DNA from: Patiria pectinifera
Taxonomy: Eukaryota > Echinodermata > Asteroidea > Valvatida > Asterinidae
Direction of reading: 5' to 3'
DNA length: 64,000 bases
Assembly: GCA_029964075.1 (NCBI GenBank)
Contig: CM057147.1
Coordinates: 23,953,513 to 24,017,512, forward strand
Below the pieces are notes generated by a model. The model made no database searches and had not been told where the DNA came from. It was given only the letters and a program-made list of their open reading frames with translations. Below, piece by piece: positions 1-10,825 of the stretch. Within the stretch, counting starts at the first letter, position 1. Each line of letters opens with the position of its first letter. Both the position numbers and the translations under genes were made by a program.

Positions 1-99
1 GTTCTTAGACCAATTAAGGGATGTGCTGTATTTGTAATGGTTGTGTGAGCAGACATCAGGCCTGTTGCATTTTGCTCTGAAGGATTTTTCACACTATCC

Positions 100-316
100 A
101 AAATATCTGTGTTGAACCCGGAGCCCAACACAGAGATTTTGGGAACCTCTAAGCTTCTACATGTACATGAGGCCAGTGCTCTACACGGGTAGCACTCAAA
201 CCTTGCTTGGGACCTGGGCTGAGAGGCTCTACCCCGGGTAGAAAACCCAAAACCTACAACTGACCCCATGAACAACCCCGGGTAGATGTGAACAGTATGC
301 CCTGCCTACCAGTGTT
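100..316 (-). repeat. Single copy of the 210-230 bp repeat unit
   Basis: On the minus strand this matches the units tandemly arrayed at 52900-53840: a GGGGTCAG..GTAGAT core, then TACCC..GGGTAGAGC, then a segment ending in CACTGG and ATAGTGTG. The allelic copy lies at about 37590-37820. No coding potential is evident. Confidence 0.7.
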
Positions 317-661
317 AGGCCCCCCAAAAAAATATTCGGTCTCTGGTCAGACCAAAGTTCCGGAATTGACGCGGGGACGCGGCTTTTTTTTTTTTTTTTC
401 CAAGCTTGGATTGTACAGACAAGGTGGAGTACTATTTTGCAATTTGGTGTCCTCCACAATTTGCCTTGGTGCTCTCGATCATTTGCCTTGGTGCAATTTC
501 CCATTCCTTGGTGCTCTTTGGTAAAAAAAAATTGAGGAGGAGCAGCAATAGAGGGCGCTGTTGGAGCGACCACGGAACATTTTGAAAAAAAGAAAGATTG
601 ACACGCATGATTAAAATCGACGCGCGCGCTGACCAGAGACCGACTTATTATTTTTTTTTGC
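317..661. mobile_element. Haplotype-specific MITE-like insertion
   Basis: About 345 bp are present here and absent at the allelic site near 37590, where GTGTTA is followed directly by AATGG. Both ends carry the inverted motif CGGTCTCTGGTCAG (about 335-350 and 628-645), preceded by A-rich or T-rich tracts. The empty site reads TTAA, so a TTAA-type target duplication is plausible, although the right-hand copy here reads TTCA. No transposase is encoded. The superfamily is unknown. Confidence 0.65.
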
Positions 662-1496
662 CTTCAATGGAACCAAGTAACATATGCAGTGGGCCCCTGC
701 TGACTTTAAAGCCTGGTTTCTATATCGACGTTAAGCTTATGCAGACAGTACGCGCGCGGAACAGTCGGCAAAATTGAACCGTGTTCAACTTTGCCGATCG
801 TCTGCAAGGTAGTTTGCGACTGTCTGAGTTGTCGGCGACGCTTCAGGATGAAATGTTTCTGTATGTCTGCGTTGCAGTTTGGGTCCTTTTTGCACTTTGA
901 GGTTTCTTACGTCGATATGGAAAGTAGGCTTTATACTGGTAGAAAACCATAGTGTGAACAATTCCTCAGTGTAGTCTGTCACGGGTGGCTATACTGACTA
1001 TATTAAGTCGGGAAAATGAACCATAATAATCCATGACTAAATATTTTGCGATCAAACTCTGAACAATACCATGACAGGAAATGAAGCTGTGAATCCATGA
1101 GGAAATAAAACTGTGTAATGTCTTAATACTGTTTATCCAAGCCACATGTGTTTTTTAAACTAAACATTTCCCCAAACCATTAAAGGTACATGTACATTGG
1201 ATCATTTCCTTTTTGTGCATTTTTATCCTCATTTGAACAACAAAGTTGCTCAAAAATAGGGTGCATAGCAACTAACCGGTTGAACTTTCAGCTCAACTAT
1301 AAATCTTGAGAAAACAGCGACAAACTTACGCAAAACTGTTTGTACTCGCAACTGCATTCTGTTGCAAATGCACATTGAAAAAATAAGTAATATTCTGAAA
1401 CCACCTTCAACGTTTCAGAATAACACCATTTCAGACAAAGTAATTTCACTGAGTATTTGATGCCAGTCCTGCCATCACATTTAGCAACGTTTTTGT

Positions 1497-1728
1497 GGGC
1501 AATTCCACGGTTACTCACGTTACATTTTTGATGTTCTTTTGAGTTCCCTTGGGCTGTAATTACCTTACTGAAAAGGTTTAAATAACTGTTATCCCCATGG
1601 TAGATAGAGTAGACCTAGACCTACCTAAGCACCAAAGATGACACCCAGAAAAATGTGTTATAAACAAGACGCACAAAATCGTTTACTCACGTTACAAAAA
1701 TGTAACGTGAGTAACCGTGGAATTGCCC
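1497..1728. mobile_element. MITE with long inverted ends
   Basis: The element begins GGGCAATTCCACGGTTACTC and ends with the reverse complement. About 34 bp at each end are inverted repeats containing TCACGTTACATTTTTG. Positions 1683-1714 hold a further perfect 14-bp palindrome (TTACTCACGTTACA and its complement around AAAA). It encodes no protein. The other copy is at 36525-36758. Confidence 0.7.
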
Positions 1729-1957
1729 TTGTCAATAAATCAGCAGGTATTGTTACTGCTAACTGCAAATGATCCGAAGTCCTTATCTGAGCGATTGCTA
1801 TCACAATGCTTCCATGCACCATTGAGAGGGTAATATCATTGCCTACAAATGAACTAGTGCAACAAGGTTATACGGGATTGACAGACTAGTGATGGGGAAA
1901 TCATGTCACTTTGTGAAGAGAAGACAATTAAAGAGAGTTATTTGCTCCAAAGCTGGG

Positions 1958-2272
1958 AGTAAACGGGGAGTCAGGTTGGAGTCGGGGAGTCAGGTTGGCG
2001 TAGCGGTACTTTCCTCGCCTTCCACCGCTGTGACCCGGGTTCGAATCCGGCCTGGGCCAATATGTAGATTAGGTTTTCAGCCCCTGCCTAATTCCATGGG
2101 TTTTCCCCAGAATATTCTTCTGGGCTTTTCCTCCCACCTCTAAAACTGTAATTTCTTCTCATTGTCTTCTCTCCACAGGTTTCTTCAGGCTTGCGAGCTA
2201 CAGTGCCTAGGGCGCTTTTGAGGAATCCTTGGTTTCATTACCAGAAATGATTAATAATAATAATAATAAACA
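1958..2272 (+). mobile_element. tRNA-derived SINE (family 1)
   Basis: The head resembles a tRNA with an A-box-like TGGCGTAGCGG and a B-box GGTTCGAATCC. The body contains CCCCAGAATATTCTTCTGGG-like sequence and the tail is (TAA)n. Further copies lie at 26782-27040 (+) and 35971-36285 (-, the allelic counterpart). The head is preceded by a short duplicated GGGGAGTCAGGTTGG segment. Confidence 0.75.
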
Positions 2273-2559
2273 AGAAATAACTTTGACACTTTTCAAGAAA
2301 TGTAGATAACCTGTGTGTCAGACTCGATAGAATTCATGTGTCTTGCTTTTTAGAAACAAACTATTGTGTTACAAAAACTATTCTGGTAAGTAGCGCATGA
2401 GCAGAAAGTTAAACTACGCAAGCAGCAGGCACTGACAACATGTGTATGTGGTCACCAATGCACGTAACGGTTCAATGTATCGGCAACTCCTATTGGCTTC
2501 AATCTCGACCCCAAAACTGTCGACATCATCCCTAACACCAGTCCTGCCATGTAGGATAT

Positions 2560-2860
2560 CATTACAGAGTTGCGGTCAAGTGCTCGTAGGTTTTCACAAG
2601 TTTATCACAAGTCATTCTCAAGATGCTCAGTCTCAAGTCATATGGTGTGAATATGCTACAAAAGGGATGTATTCGAGTCAAATTAAGTCCAGTCACAAGT
2701 TAATCACAAGTCCATCCAGAGTGGATGAACAATAACAAAAGAAATGGCTTTGCCTAGGCTCATGTGAGTAGCTTGTGAGTTGAATTGGGACCGGAGGACT
2801 TGTGATGGACTTGCAGGGACTTGTGATGCACATCCCTGTGCTCCTAAGACACTGTAATGG
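2560..2860. repeat. Cluster of TCACAAGTC/GACTTGTGA motifs
   Basis: The short motif TCACAAGT(C) or its complement occurs many times, irregularly spaced and in both orientations. The allelic copy at about 35385-35670 shows the same pattern. It may be a degenerate old satellite or a foldback element. No function is assigned. Confidence 0.4.
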
Positions 2861-3021
2861 TTCATCCTCAGTTACTTGCTACCTTTTTTTTTACTTGAGC
2901 TGTGATTTCACTTGAGATGACTTCTGATGGATTTTGAACTCCGACTCAGTTTTTGCTTTGGTCAAGGTCAATCAGGACCAATCAGGCAAAGTTTCTAAGT
3001 AATCAATCCAAGTGCTAAATA

Positions 3022-3423
3022 TCAAACGAATGAATACTGGTTTTTGACGGCCCTGGTTGACGAGCCCCTACCCTGGCCGTCCAGAGGGGAGGGCGACTGG
3101 CCGCCCGAATTCATGGACAGGGAAAACTGGCTGCCGGAGCCGAGGAACTCGTTGGATGAGACCATGAGGGAATTGGAGTTGCCCAGCCCCCGGCCGTTGC
3201 CGCCCGCCTCGGGGGTCTGGGGCGTGAGAGGGGTGCTAGGGGTGCTGACCGACTGGGCGTTGGGCACGTACTCGGTCAGCGTGACGTCCGGCTGGCTGGC
3301 CCCGTCCCGGCTGTCCAAGGGGATGGGGTTGGAGCGGAAGTAGTCCAGCATGTCGATGATGCTCTCGAACCACATGTGGGTGACCTGGCACCGGCCGCTG
3401 CCGTCCAGAGTCAGTCGGAGATG
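3022..3423 (-). CDS. SH2B last coding exon, second (allelic) copy
   Basis: This is a 402-bp exon with the acceptor CAG at 3424-3426 and the stop at 3022-3024, exactly the length of the exon at 34821-35222. It encodes the C-terminal half of the SH2 domain (HLRLTL..., MWFESIIDMLDYF) and the C-terminal tail ending RAVKNQYSFV. At least one residue differs from the other copy (LGNSNS against LGNANS). Because it sits in the inverted haplotig it is probably an allele, not a second gene. It is intact, with no frameshift. Confidence 0.85.
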   Translation of the reverse strand, partial: HLRLTLDGSGRCQVTHMWFESIIDMLDYFRSNPIPLDSRDGASQPDVTLTEYVPNAQSVSTPSTPLTPQTPEAGGNGRGLGNSNSLMVSSNEFLGSGSQFSLSMNSGGQSPSPLDGQGRGSSTRAVKNQYSFV

Positions 3424-3671
3424 CTGTGGAAGGAAAAAAAAAAGGAATAAGGAGAGAAATGGATGAGTAAGACTTTCAAGAAAGAAAAAAGCGACAGGGG
3501 TGAATTATAACAGTTTTTAAACTCAGTAATGGGTGATGAAGTAAGTTCCATTGCAAATTTGTACACATAAACTATCTCTTGATATAACAATATTTCTTGA
3601 TCAAACTTGCTAAATGATAAAATGATATTGGATGTTACTTTGAATTCCTGTATGATGATGAACCCTATTTT

Positions 3672-3903
3672 AAATTTTAAATGCTTATATAGCGCTTTCC
3701 ATTATTCCCCCATTCATCGTGCCACGAGACCACGCGGTCTTCTACTCTTGCAGGTACCCATTTATACTCCTGGGCGGAGAGAGGCAAGTGTACGGTAGAT
3801 AAGTGTCTTGCCCAAGAGCACAAACACATGTTCCTGGCGGGGTTCGAACCCATGTACCATTGTACATGAGTCAAACACTGTAACCACTGGACCATGGCAT
3901 TCT
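3672..3903 (-). mobile_element. tRNA-derived SINE (family 2), absent from the other copy
   Basis: On the minus strand a tRNA-like head (GTCCAGTGGTTAC, B-box GGTTCGAACCC) is followed by CTTGGGCAAGACACTT, CCCAGGAGTATAAATGGGTACC and AAAGCGCTATATAAGC. Relatives lie at 25517-25780 (+) and 46478-46858 (-). The allelic intron near 34290-34670 holds unrelated sequence, so the insertion is specific to one haplotype. Confidence 0.75.
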
Positions 3904-5339
3904 GCACGTTCTACACTATTTACAGGGTCAGAAATTTATTCTACCTCCCCTGCCTGCTGGCCTGGTTTGACTAAATTTTGATTGAACATGATGGACTTGG
4001 GCCAGGAGGCCTGAAGCACTGCTGGGGAATTCAACAAATTTGCAGAGCATCCTGTACTGCTGTTATCATATAAGCCATGTGTACGAAGTCCATCCATATC
4101 TACCAGCACTTCAATGGTGGATTTCATTTACTTTCATGGTCCTTTACTTAGTAAAAGTAAGTAAGGAGCTACGGTTAATTCTCAAATAGGGTTTACTGGA
4201 ACGTGTTTGTTTACTGAAAGTGTTCAGGATTCTAAGATTTGTGCAATGCATGATTGGTTTCAGTAAACTACTGTGAGCTTTCCGAGTACTTCATAGAAGC
4301 AACTGCACTGATCTGCAAGCCAGCTGCCACTTTCGCGTAATTAAACGATTCTTTCCAGCGTGCCGCTTGCACTGCCAAGCAGTGATAAATATTACATGCA
4401 TTTTTTTTCCCCTAATTAAGTCAACCACGAAGTGTGACAGACTATGTGTCGATGCCATCTGTGGCCGCCGGTGCATGGAAGCGCACACGTTCAGTTGCTG
4501 TATTTCTCAGAAGACAGAGAATTAAAGTTGGGGAAAACGTACACGACATTAAACCTCTGGTGACCAGATTTTTTTCGCAGTACAGGATACAGGAATTCCC
4601 AAATGAGAATTCTGTGGATTTTTTTTTCATGGAAATGTTTTCTAGAACACAGATAAAACTTAGTATCTTTGTTTTGTTTTTTTCAATTCTCTACAAGTAC
4701 ACTGACTGTATTAAAACTTTGTTTTGATGTGTTGTTTGAATAAATAGAAGGTTGAAAAATGCCTGCTGTTCTCTAATGCACTGGTCATTTTCTAACTTTT
4801 CAGGCATGCAACTTGGAAGAAACAAAAAACGAGGAAACTCCAATCTTTACCAGACTTTGTTCACCGTTTTTCAATTTTGAATGGCATAAGTGTGAAGTGA
4901 AAAACGAGGAAATCAGCTGATCCGAGGAAAAGTTGCATGCCTGTAAAGTATAATGAGATTGCTATGGACAATTTCAAATTAGTATGGGCGTCAGTGCAGT
5001 TTTTTGTCGATTCCATCACAAGTTCAGCAGAAGTCTAGCCAAGATGAACAAAGGAATGCCTTTGTCATAGTTTATGTGAACAGCTCGTGACTTGACTTGA
5101 GACTGAAGGACATGTGATGGACTCAACTATACAACCTTCTGAGAGGAGGATTTTCAGGTGTGTTCATGCGCATGGCATCACAGACAGTGATGTTGGGGCC
5201 AGCTAGTCCAGAATTGGGTGACAAGCGACAAGTACCGGTAGTAGCCTGCTGGTGAACCATAGAACACTCAAGTCAACCTCACCTCCACGTGGTTCACCCT
5301 GGAAACTAATCACCAGTGTTAATCTAACAAGGCTCTGGC

Positions 5340-5660
5340 TAAATGGTAGTCTGAGTATTACCTGTTCTCCACGAAGCCCTATCTCCGGTTGAACATCTGA
5401 TATATCTAGGAATGCGAATTTATGCGACACCGCGCGCCAGTCAATCGGAGTAGACGTTACTAGTTTTTGACGTCATTTCATTCCCAAATCAGGACTAAAA
5501 CTGTGATTGGTAGATTCGGATGCATTTTTTTAAAAATACAACAACAGCTGAGTGTGCATGGATCTACAAAACCTAGACACAACCGTGATTGGCAGGCTCT
5601 GTTATTGCCGGCATATCGCGTAACATATCGTTACAGAGCGCGTGACCGCAAACTTTTTTG
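5340..5660. repeat. Interspersed repeat shared with 47365-47610
   Basis: Shared blocks include TCTGATAT..., AATTTATGC..., CCAATCGGAGT-like sequence, TGACGTCATTT, CCAAATCAGGACT and CATATCGCGTAACAT. The allelic copy is at about 32580-32920 in reverse. It is likely a non-autonomous element; the ends are not resolved and no coding capacity is seen. Confidence 0.6.
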
Positions 5661-5819
5661 CTCAATTCACACAGCGTGTCTAGGTTTTAGTTATAGACGA
5701 GACCCGATATAGAAAGCGCCCGCTGATTGGCCAAAATCTAGAGGTCAAGAGGCTGCTGTCTTGCATAATTAATCAGCACATCGGCTCACATATGATAGAC
5801 CCTTGCCTATTACATAGAC

Positions 5820-6157
5820 TAGCTAAAGGAAGGAAAACCCCGAAAAAACAAACCAACTGCAGTGGGCCAACAACCCAGCCCAGTTCAACTTCTTGTTACG
5901 AAAACTGCAAGTGATTCTCAAACATTCCTAGCTGATGCTGGAAGGGGCTACGGGGAGGCGACTACCAAATCCCAGAGGATGACAACATCAGATTTGTAAG
6001 ACAGAATGATGCCGCTGAGAAGGAGGAAAGTTGGTGGCCCTAGAACGACGTGGAGGCAAACCATCGAGAAGGAAAGGAACACAGTTGGAGGACTTGGAAT
6101 GAAGCCGAGCAAGTAGCTAGAAACAGAGCAGTCTGGACAGAGTACACTGCAGCCTTA
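5820..6157 (+). pseudogene. Non-LTR retrotransposon ORF2 C-terminal remnant
   Basis: Short stretches in two frames resemble the extreme C-terminus of LINE-type reverse-transcriptase polyproteins: GGPRTTWRQTIEKE in one frame, then WNEAEQVARNRAVWTEYTAAL in another after a frameshift. The reading continues beyond the inserted element at 6158-6693 into 6694-6735, where the last residues and a stop follow. This is a frameshifted, interrupted fossil with no intact protein. The allelic copy is at about 32100-32460 on the minus strand. Confidence 0.55.
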
Positions 6158-6693
6158 AGGTGCCCTCAGGTCGACTCACGATTTGCTTGCGCCGCGACCG
6201 AACCGTCGGCATCAAGTAGAAAATAAATGCTCAGATTACAAAACTGAGAGAAACTTTGTGATTCTCATAGGGCAAACAGCATCTCGGCGCAAAATAATTG
6301 CGAAACGCTCATGTCACCCATGACACGACGACGATTCTACGGCGTACACAGTCATGTGACTTCTTTAAGAATAGAGAAAGCATATTGATTACAATCAAAT
6401 GACATTCCACGGCCACACCAGCGGTTCATTCAGCCGTTTTTGCCAACGCTGATTGGCTACATGACTGCGATTGACTCCCGCCTGTCAGGAACACGTCGCA
6501 GAAGTTGAAATGTTTCTACTCTTGCGAATGTTGATTTTATTGAGTGCCGACTGATGCCGATCATCTTAATATCGTCGCAGTTACACTCAGGTTACACTCA
6601 GGTTCACGACGGTCATAGCTCAGGCAAAGCTAGATCCTGAAAAGTCAGTCGCAGCCTGATCTGTCTCATCACAAGGCCTACCTGAGGGCACCT
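6158..6693. mobile_element. PIF/Harbinger-like MITE in the LINE remnant
   Basis: The ends are AGGTGCCCTCAGGT and its reverse complement ACCTGAGGGCACCT, flanked on both sides by TTA, as expected of a 3-bp TWA target duplication. It is 536 bp and encodes no transposase. The allelic copy is at 31574-32099, flanked by TAA. It splits a retrotransposon fossil, so it inserted later. The superfamily is inferred only from ends and target site. Confidence 0.65.
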
Positions 6694-6858
6694 TTATGGA
6701 CCCCACGGCCCGAAGAAGGAAGATAAAGGCGAAGGTGTAAAAAAAAAAAGCTCGCTTTCAGCCTCAGCTTCAATTCTAATTTGAAATTCATCTATTGGAG
6801 CAGTGTTCAGTCCACATAATGCTCAAGCTGTTCAAGATCTCTGTTTTTTATATCTCAC

Positions 6859-7082
6859 CTTTGGCCTGCCGTGGAAGTTGAACGTCAGCACGCACTCCCC
6901 ACGCCGTGTCTCACTCTGTCTGACCAGGAACATGCCGTGGCTTGCGTTACCCCCCTGCAGGACCAGCTTGGCCGCGTCCACCCTGGACAGCGTACCGTGG
7001 AACCATAGGTGCTCATTGAGAGGGTGGTCGGTCACCGGGGCTGGCTCTTCTGAGTCAAGGTTGATGTTTTGATTTGATCCAT
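6859..7082 (-). CDS. SH2B exon with SH2 N-terminal half, second (allelic) copy
   Basis: This is a 224-bp exon, the same length and phase as 31185-31408. The acceptor CTAG lies at 7083-7086 and the donor GT at 6857-6858. It encodes the start of the SH2 domain ([17 protein letters not shown]) and the phosphotyrosine-binding FLVRQS motif followed by ETRRGE. The donor context differs from the other copy (GTGAGA against GTAAGC). It is intact and most simply an allele on the inverted haplotig. Confidence 0.85.
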
Positions 7083-9837
7083 CTAGAAAAAAAAATGCAT
7101 TTACTCTTTTTCAAATCATTATTTGGCCGTTCAGTTTACTTTTCATGATTGGATGGTTTGATGCAGTTGACATATTCCAGACAACACTGGTTTGAACCGG
7201 TTGAAACCACTTCCTGCTGAATAATATCTCACTGTGCGTGTACATACTGTATATATAGGGTCTTTCCGTATTTAATGGGGTACAATTGACTGCAAATTTT
7301 AGGTTTGAGAGTGGGACATGGAAGGTAAAACAAAGCGAGATATTTTGTTCAGTTTTTCCCTGTTCATTCGTGAGGCCTTACTGATCATACCCACAAAAAA
7401 TATAGAGGACTGTCTGTGTTCTTCAGAAATTACAGGGGTCATTGTAAATCATTACGTAACATGGACCAAATGTTCACTATTAATTGAGAGGACATTAATT
7501 ATCATGTGCATGAATCTACCCAAATTTCATCTCATTTATATTCATAACCCATTTTGGATTGTTAACAGCCAAAATAAACCCAATTTTTTTGGTCTTTAAG
7601 ATGTTTATATGTAACGGACGTAACTTTGACAGAAATCGTGTGACAAAGCTACGGTATGTCCATGTTACGTACATACTATTCTTCACACAATACCTTGTGA
7701 CATCTTAAATATGCATTGGTTTTTACAGGTAACAATGCTGTATGTAGGGATAAGAATGAAAAGGCACAATGTTTGGGTAAACATATTTATTGTAATTATA
7801 ACGTTCTATCAATATTAACAAACTTTCCGTCCATGTTACTACATGTATGTAACATTCCGAGCATGTGTAAAATCTAACTGTAAAGTTTTAAATTTTCAGT
7901 GAGCACAATCCTCAACAATGGGGTGGACATGTATAGTACAAGGAAAAAAGAGGACAAACAACTTGATATTATTATCCTGCTTCATTCCCAATCCCATGTC
8001 ACACTTCTGTACCCCTTTAGTGTGGAATGACCCACGTTCAGCAGTCACTGCTGAATGGAACGCGGTCACAGTGAGGTGCCTCCCTTTCATGCCTTTCAGC
8101 TACACGTAAAAAAACACACATACTATAGGAGGGTGTCATGGGTTGGTCTTACATGATCCAATTTTCTCACAAATATAGTGTACATTGTGGACTATGAGTT
8201 ATGTATAAATTTGCGTGACTGTTCTGTATAGGCTCTGTATAATTTACAAGTACTGCTGTGCAACTGGAAGGGCTTGTGAACTAAAAACACAATCTTGACT
8301 TAAAGGGAATGTACATCATTGGCTTTTGCTGTAATTTTTAGAAATGAACTATTTGAGGGGTTAGTACAATAGATCAAATATTGTTACACTGACTTGTTTG
8401 AAGTTTTGTGTTCGAAAATGCTGGAAAAACCAAGAAAAACAAAAATGCTCAAGTAGTCTGGTTCCCTGACTCAAGTACAGATAAAATGGATCAATTTATA
8501 AATGCCGGAAAATTATAAGGTAAGGGAACCAGTCTAGCTGGCCTGCACCCATTCATGAACATGTAACCAATAGCAAACAACATTTTGACTGAAAAAAATT
8601 TGTAAATTTGGAGCAGTAGTTGAAAAATAGTTAGGTTTGTATACAAAAATACCATTTTCTTGAAAATGACTTCACACCAGGTGCCATAATTTTACAGGAT
8701 GCTTTAGACTGTCATTTACCAACACCCTAGTAAGGTATTTTGTAAAAACTTGGTAGTTTTGTTTTTCGATGTTTGCAAATGTTGTATATTCCCTTTAAAG
8801 TTCAAAGGATGCATGGTTATGATCAAGACTTTTTGGAAAATGCTAAAAAAAAAAATTTTAGAAACTGTTTTTCAGAGAAAAAAAGAGAGTCATTATTTTA
8901 AATATCCTTAACGAAATACTATTTTTCCAACAATTTCAGGAAATACAGGAAAGTTTTGAAATTTTCAGGAAAACTTTCAATTAAGTTGGGAAAATAGGGA
9001 ACTCTAAACGTTCTTCTTTATAGCAAAATCGCACTAGATCTATTTCAAATATAGGCATTATTTCAATATATCATTTTTATTTACGTACTCTTTAGGAGGG
9101 TCGGGGCCAGAGGTGGGTTGGGGAATGAGGGGGTGGGTCACTGTGGGTGGGTTAGACAGAGATTTGGGGAGCCTGAAAATGCCCATTACTACATGTATAT
9201 GAACTTGCGATTCAGAAAAACAAAACGATTATCCACCAAAGACCCCGTACAAGCAAAGCACCTGTGATTCCTGCATAAAAACCTCCCACATCTGTCACCT
9301 CAACTTTGACACCCTAAACCCCGAGATCAGGAACACCACAGTCCTGTCAGGTTGACTTTGGCTCTGTATACAGCTGACAAAAACAGCAGTGCGAGTACTG
9401 CACTAGGCAGGATGTGAATAATACATGGTATGAATAACCCAGCAGTCTCTCTAGAAAACTGAACTGCAAACTTTTCTTTTGTACTTGGTTGCACAGGGAC
9501 CACCCCCAAAATGCAGCCATGCACATCAAACTGAGGCAACACCACCTTTAATGAGCGAGGGTGGAATCAGAAATGAAGGGGAATGAAAGGAAAGGGCTTA
9601 AGGGCACATGTGATGAATGTACTGTATGAAAACCTTGTGTTATGACTAAGCTTGTACATGTACAGTACTGTGAAGTTTATACACATGTACACACAATGTA
9701 ACACATTGTATATACAATTTACAAAGTGTAATATACAATGTATATAAATATTTCATTTGCTTGTTACATGTATGTCTCATACATACATGTCATGTACTTT
9801 TAACAAGTTATTTCTGTTCAATTAGTTTCCTCCTAAT
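7083..9837. other. Intron sequence of the allelic copy, no gene seen
   Basis: This is AT-rich intronic sequence matching about 28390-31184 in reverse. The part at about 7260-7900 is unusually similar between the two copies. A 93-codon open frame on the + strand (7318-7599) is intact in both but resembles nothing I recognise. Confidence 0.5.
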
Positions 9838-10074
9838 CAGTGGCGGATCTAGGGGGGCCGAGTGCCTAAAATGGAGGCGAAACCCGAACATCCAACCAGG
9901 CATTTCCTCATGTGGGTGAACATTTCTGTGTTTGAAACGATTAAATAACCAGTTGATAGCAGAAGCAACAGGGAAAAAGGACAAGACATATACAATATAC
10001 CTCCTAAAAAAAAAAATTGTGAAATATGGGGGGGGGGGGAGGGGGCACTGGCTCCCCCCCCCCCGGATCCGCTG
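9838..10074. mobile_element. Short MITE with GTGGCGGATC ends
   Basis: The element starts CAGTGGCGGATCTAGGGGGG and ends in CCCCGGATCCGCTG, so the ends are imperfect inverted repeats. CTAAT lies outside both ends and may be part of a target duplication. It has a long G/C homopolymer and no coding capacity. The allelic copy is at 28152-28387. A hAT-like origin is possible but unproven. Confidence 0.6.
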
Positions 10075-10325
10075 CTAATTCATATGTACCCCTATTGAAG
10101 TGTATGCAAGATACTTTCAATTTGATTCCCAACTGAAGTGTATTTCCACTTTCATTTTTCCCAAAAACAAAATTTCAAAGATAATTTCAAATACATTTGT
10201 ACTTTCAAACTTCGTTATTATTGTATAAAACATGCTGCCGTTCATAAACATGCATATTTATGACGCCAAAGGAATATTGACTTTGAAACTGCATGTGCAT
10301 CAAACATGGGCAGCGGTAAGTATAC

Positions 10326-10825
10326 NNNNNNNNNNNNNNNNNNNNNNNNNNNNNNNNNNNNNNNNNNNNNNNNNNNNNNNNNNNNNNNNNNNNNNNNNNN
10401 NNNNNNNNNNNNNNNNNNNNNNNNNNNNNNNNNNNNNNNNNNNNNNNNNNNNNNNNNNNNNNNNNNNNNNNNNNNNNNNNNNNNNNNNNNNNNNNNNNNN
10501 NNNNNNNNNNNNNNNNNNNNNNNNNNNNNNNNNNNNNNNNNNNNNNNNNNNNNNNNNNNNNNNNNNNNNNNNNNNNNNNNNNNNNNNNNNNNNNNNNNNN
10601 NNNNNNNNNNNNNNNNNNNNNNNNNNNNNNNNNNNNNNNNNNNNNNNNNNNNNNNNNNNNNNNNNNNNNNNNNNNNNNNNNNNNNNNNNNNNNNNNNNNN
10701 NNNNNNNNNNNNNNNNNNNNNNNNNNNNNNNNNNNNNNNNNNNNNNNNNNNNNNNNNNNNNNNNNNNNNNNNNNNNNNNNNNNNNNNNNNNNNNNNNNNN
10801 NNNNNNNNNNNNNNNNNNNNNNNNN
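10326..10825. other. Assembly gap of exactly 500 N
   Basis: Positions 10326-10825 are all N. The round length suggests an arbitrary scaffold gap and not a measured distance. It separates the inverted haplotig from the sequence that leads into the SH2B PH-domain exons. Confidence 0.98.

Larger units (their letters stand above)
1..10325 (-). repeat. Inverted near-identical copy of 27901-37910 (probable second haplotype)
   Basis: The whole stretch reads, on the minus strand, as a slightly diverged copy of about 27901-37910. Its last bases before the gap (CAGCGGTAAGTATAC) are the reverse complement of the first bases of the other copy at 27901, and position 1 corresponds to about 37910. It contains the two SH2-coding exons with identical splice sites and lengths, plus the same introns and interspersed elements, differing by substitutions and a few insertions. 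Because the match runs without break into an N gap, an uncollapsed allelic contig scaffolded in reverse is the likeliest explanation. A true inverted duplication is possible but less likely. Confidence 0.9.

Noticed and set aside
3022-7082. A second SH2B gene on the minus strand
   Set aside because: Only the two exons covered by the inverted duplicate are present, with identical lengths, and the duplicate ends at a scaffold gap. An allele fits better than a paralogue.
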